5,645 nucleotides of DNA from NCBI GenBank assembly GCA_937900185.1, contig CALCCW010000260.1:1-5645 (forward strand), given 5' to 3'. Made by a program: the position numbers and the translations under genes. The notes under the pieces were generated by a model that saw only the letters and a list, made by a program, of their open reading frames with translations, ran no database searches and had not been told where the DNA came from. Positions within the stretch are counted from its first letter, which is position 1; each line of letters opens with the position of its first letter. Positions 4,475 through 5,645 of this stretch are shown one piece after another. Source of the DNA: QQUK01 sp913009765. Lineage in GTDB: Bacteria > Zixibacteria > MSB-5A5 > GN15 > FEB-12.

Positions 4475-4877
4475 TCTTTACCCGCACTTATTGCAACCCG
4501 ACATAGATTTATGGATTCGATACTTAGCACTTCATGAAACTGAATATTTAAGATTCGATTATGACGTGCGAATCGGTAAAGGACGAGACCCCGGGAACTC
4601 CGAGCCAAAATCTATAAGAGAAATGGCAATCGGACTCTCACAAAGAAGAATTGACGTTGTTGGTTATAAACCTGATCAAATACAAATTATTGAAATCACA
4701 CTTCTTGCAGGTATAAAATGTATAGGACAACTTGAAACATATCCTATACTATACAAAGAAACCTATAATCCTGATTTACCAATAACGACTTTGTTACTCA
4801 CGGAGAAATTAGAAGCAGATATTCAAACTATTCTTATTAAAAAGCAATTAAGTTTTATAGTGCTACCAAAAACATAG
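4458..4877 (+). CDS. PD-(D/E)XK-like nuclease-fold protein, possibly degenerate
   Basis: Read from 4458 the protein is 139 residues. The core fits the PD-(D/E)XK fold: RRIDVVG (D66), a hairpin, IIEIT (E79-x-T81), then a helix with Q91-x3-Y95, like the QxxxY motif of RecB-family nucleases. A preceding stretch, VRIGKGRDPG (37-46) and IREMAIGLSQRR, is also distinctive. The usual catalytic Lys of ExK is Thr here, so activity may be lost or altered. Known members cut DNA; in a capsid operon it could process or hold the genome during packaging (inference). The start at 4458 is chosen because similarity to the fold begins soon after it and it overlaps the upstream stop by 17 bases. ATGs at 4446 and 4380 are alternatives. 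No good ribosome site precedes any of them, so coupling is likely. Confidence 0.7.
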   Translation: MSGLNNLYPHLLQPDIDLWIRYLALHETEYLRFDYDVRIGKGRDPGNSEPKSIREMAIGLSQRRIDVVGYKPDQIQIIEITLLAGIKCIGQLETYPILYKETYNPDLPITTLLLTEKLEADIQTILIKKQLSFIVLPKT

Positions 4878-4887
4878 GAGATTTAAA

Positions 4888-5418
4888 ATGTCAAATGTAT
4901 ATTTTTATGAAGAACAAAATAAACTTTATCCACCAAAACCTTGTTATCAGTTTAAACTAAGCCCGCTATGGGCTTTATTCGCTGTCGTTTTATTCATGGT
5001 TTTATTAATCCCTACAGTTTCAGCTCAAACGGGAATTATTGCAGGTGTCAAATCAACTTATTGGGATAGATATGTACATGTAGGTTCTATCACTAAATTA
5101 TCAAACCGAGTTTCAATTTACGGAACTATCGAAGTCGGCGGTGGCGAGTATAATATCAAACCACTATCAGTTCTAACATTTCCTGTCGGCAAATATTTAA
5201 CACTCGGTTTTATTCTCGGTGCTGATATACAAATCTATCAACCATATCCAACAGCTGAGGAAACAATTACATATTTATCAAGTACAACAGGTATACTCGC
5301 CTTACTTAAAATGAACAATGAATTTTCTTTGATAGGTTCTCTTGAATATAGACAAAACGATGCAGTAATGAATAACACTCGGTTCGGCATCGGTGCTGTC
5401 TTCTGGTTACCACAGTAA
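4888..5418 (+). CDS. Exported beta-rich protein with N-terminal membrane or signal segment
   Basis: The protein is 176 residues. After an unusually long polar N-terminus (1-23, Tyr- and Pro-rich), residues 24-43 are strongly hydrophobic (LWALFAVVLFMVLL), followed by a signal-peptidase-like site V44-S45-A46 before QTG. The rest is made of alternating amphipathic strands with aromatic girdles (STYWDRYVHVGSI, SIYGTIEVGG, FSLIGSLEYRQ), ending in FGIGAVFWLPQ, so a small outer-membrane beta-barrel is plausible. This implies a Gram-negative host. Possible roles are superinfection exclusion, a membrane component of the virion, or release; none is shown. AGGAG at 4876-4880 overlaps the previous TAG stop and lies seven bases before the ATG. 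It is the last gene of the operon. The long N-region leaves open a retained membrane anchor. Confidence 0.8.
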   Translation: MSNVYFYEEQNKLYPPKPCYQFKLSPLWALFAVVLFMVLLIPTVSAQTGIIAGVKSTYWDRYVHVGSITKLSNRVSIYGTIEVGGGEYNIKPLSVLTFPVGKYLTLGFILGADIQIYQPYPTAEETITYLSSTTGILALLKMNNEFSLIGSLEYRQNDAVMNNTRFGIGAVFWLPQ

Positions 5419-5456
5419 AAGCGGTTACACTAACCATTTCATTTACTCCATTAAAG

Positions 5457-5483
5457 ACTCCCGACAAAGTCGGGAGTTTTTTT
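5457..5483 (+). terminator. Rho-independent terminator of the late operon
   Basis: A perfect 9-bp stem, ACTCCCGAC (5457-5465) / GTCGGGAGT (5469-5477), with an AAA loop is followed by seven T (5477-5483). It lies 39 bases after the last stop codon. This is the strongest terminator in the window. Confidence 0.9.
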
Positions 5484-5536
5484 GTGTGTGAAATAATACC
5501 AAACTATCAACGGCATAATTTCACACACAAAAAAAC
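5476..5536. repeat. Perfect 19-bp inverted repeat overlapping the terminator
   Basis: Bases 5476-5494 (G, T7, GTGTGTG, AAAT) are the exact reverse complement of 5518-5536, with a 23-nt spacer. The left arm includes the T-run of the late terminator, so this hairpin and the terminator stem abut. It could also terminate transcription arriving on the minus strand, or be a folded single-strand DNA element. Confidence 0.8.
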
Positions 5537-5550
5537 AAACCTTCAAGGTG

Positions 5551-5569
5551 TAATCTGCTTCGCAGATTA
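5551..5569. repeat. Perfect 8-bp hairpin, TTC loop
   Basis: TAATCTGC (5551-5558) pairs exactly with GCAGATTA (5562-5569). The TTC loop closed by C-G is also seen in the hairpins at 631-647 (tip) and, closed by G-C, at 5592-5610, so short TTC loops are a shared style of this intergenic region. Confidence 0.65.
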
Positions 5570-5577
5570 TTAATAAG

Positions 5578-5645
5578 AGCGGACGAAAAGCATTGATTGT
5601 TCCAATCAATTCTTGACTCTCTCCGTTCGTCAAGTCAACAATCTT
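5578..5645. other. 5' half of a cloverleaf spanning the 5645/1 junction
   Basis: The outer 13-bp arm 5578-5590 (AGCGGACGAAAAG) pairs with 12-24. Inside it are ATTGATTG/CAATCAAT (5592-5599/5603-5610, loop TTC), CTTGAC/GTCAAG (5612-5617/5629-5634, 11-nt loop) and CAACAAT (5636-5642), which pairs with 4-10 across the junction. Exactly one unpaired base separates each helix from the next (5591, 5611, 5635 and 11). Such tight packing is hard to explain by chance and points to a selected single-stranded DNA or RNA fold in a circular molecule. Confidence 0.75.

Noticed and set aside
5578..5645. tRNA-like reading of the junction cloverleaf
   Set aside because: The 13-bp closing stem, arm sizes and lack of tRNA signature bases do not fit a tRNA.

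Overview
The window reads best as a complete, very small circular virus-like replicon of a bacterium, not a chromosome fragment. All ten credible genes lie on the + strand in two blocks. The DNA is AT-rich, and most genes have clear Shine-Dalgarno sites. The promoters look sigma70-like, and the last gene encodes an exported beta-rich protein of the outer-membrane type. A Gram-negative host that uses Shine-Dalgarno initiation fits; the taxon cannot be named from this sequence.

Layout. The two ends of the window join into one structure. A 13-bp stem (5578-5590 with 12-24) encloses three perfect hairpins, one of which spans the 5645/1 junction, and neighbouring helices are separated by single bases. 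This argues that the molecule is circular. The gene-free stretch then runs from 5419 through the junction to 957 (about 1.2 kb). It is packed with inverted repeats, four copies of ACAATTATAT, a minus-strand G-quadruplex motif and two operator-like palindromes. A strong TTGACA/TATTAT promoter at 923-951 starts an early block of three overlapping small genes: a double zinc-ribbon protein, an unknown protein, and an AbrB/MazE-type DNA-binding protein. The block ends in a hairpin and a terminator.

At 1778-1959 lies a dense array of DnaA boxes and 11-bp iterons, followed by an AT-rich tract, with the architecture of a bacterial oriC. A second TTGACA promoter (2047-2075) then drives the late block of seven genes, most of them touching or overlapping. 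These are a basic protein with W-x10-Y-x2-G repeats; a 269-residue capsid-like protein built of two similar beta halves (candidate double jelly-roll major capsid protein); two further small beta-rich proteins (candidate minor capsid or spike proteins); an acidic unknown; a PD-(D/E)XK-like protein; and the exported beta-rich protein. A strong terminator closes the operon at 5457-5483.

How it may work (inference). The early proteins would regulate. The oriC-like array would recruit host DnaA, which would explain why no replication protein is encoded. The late operon would build a tailless icosahedral particle. No packaging ATPase, Rep, integrase, tail or lysis enzyme is visible. If the circle is complete, this is an unusually reduced capsid-encoding element, either an autonomous virus that relies wholly on host replication or a satellite that supplies its own shell.
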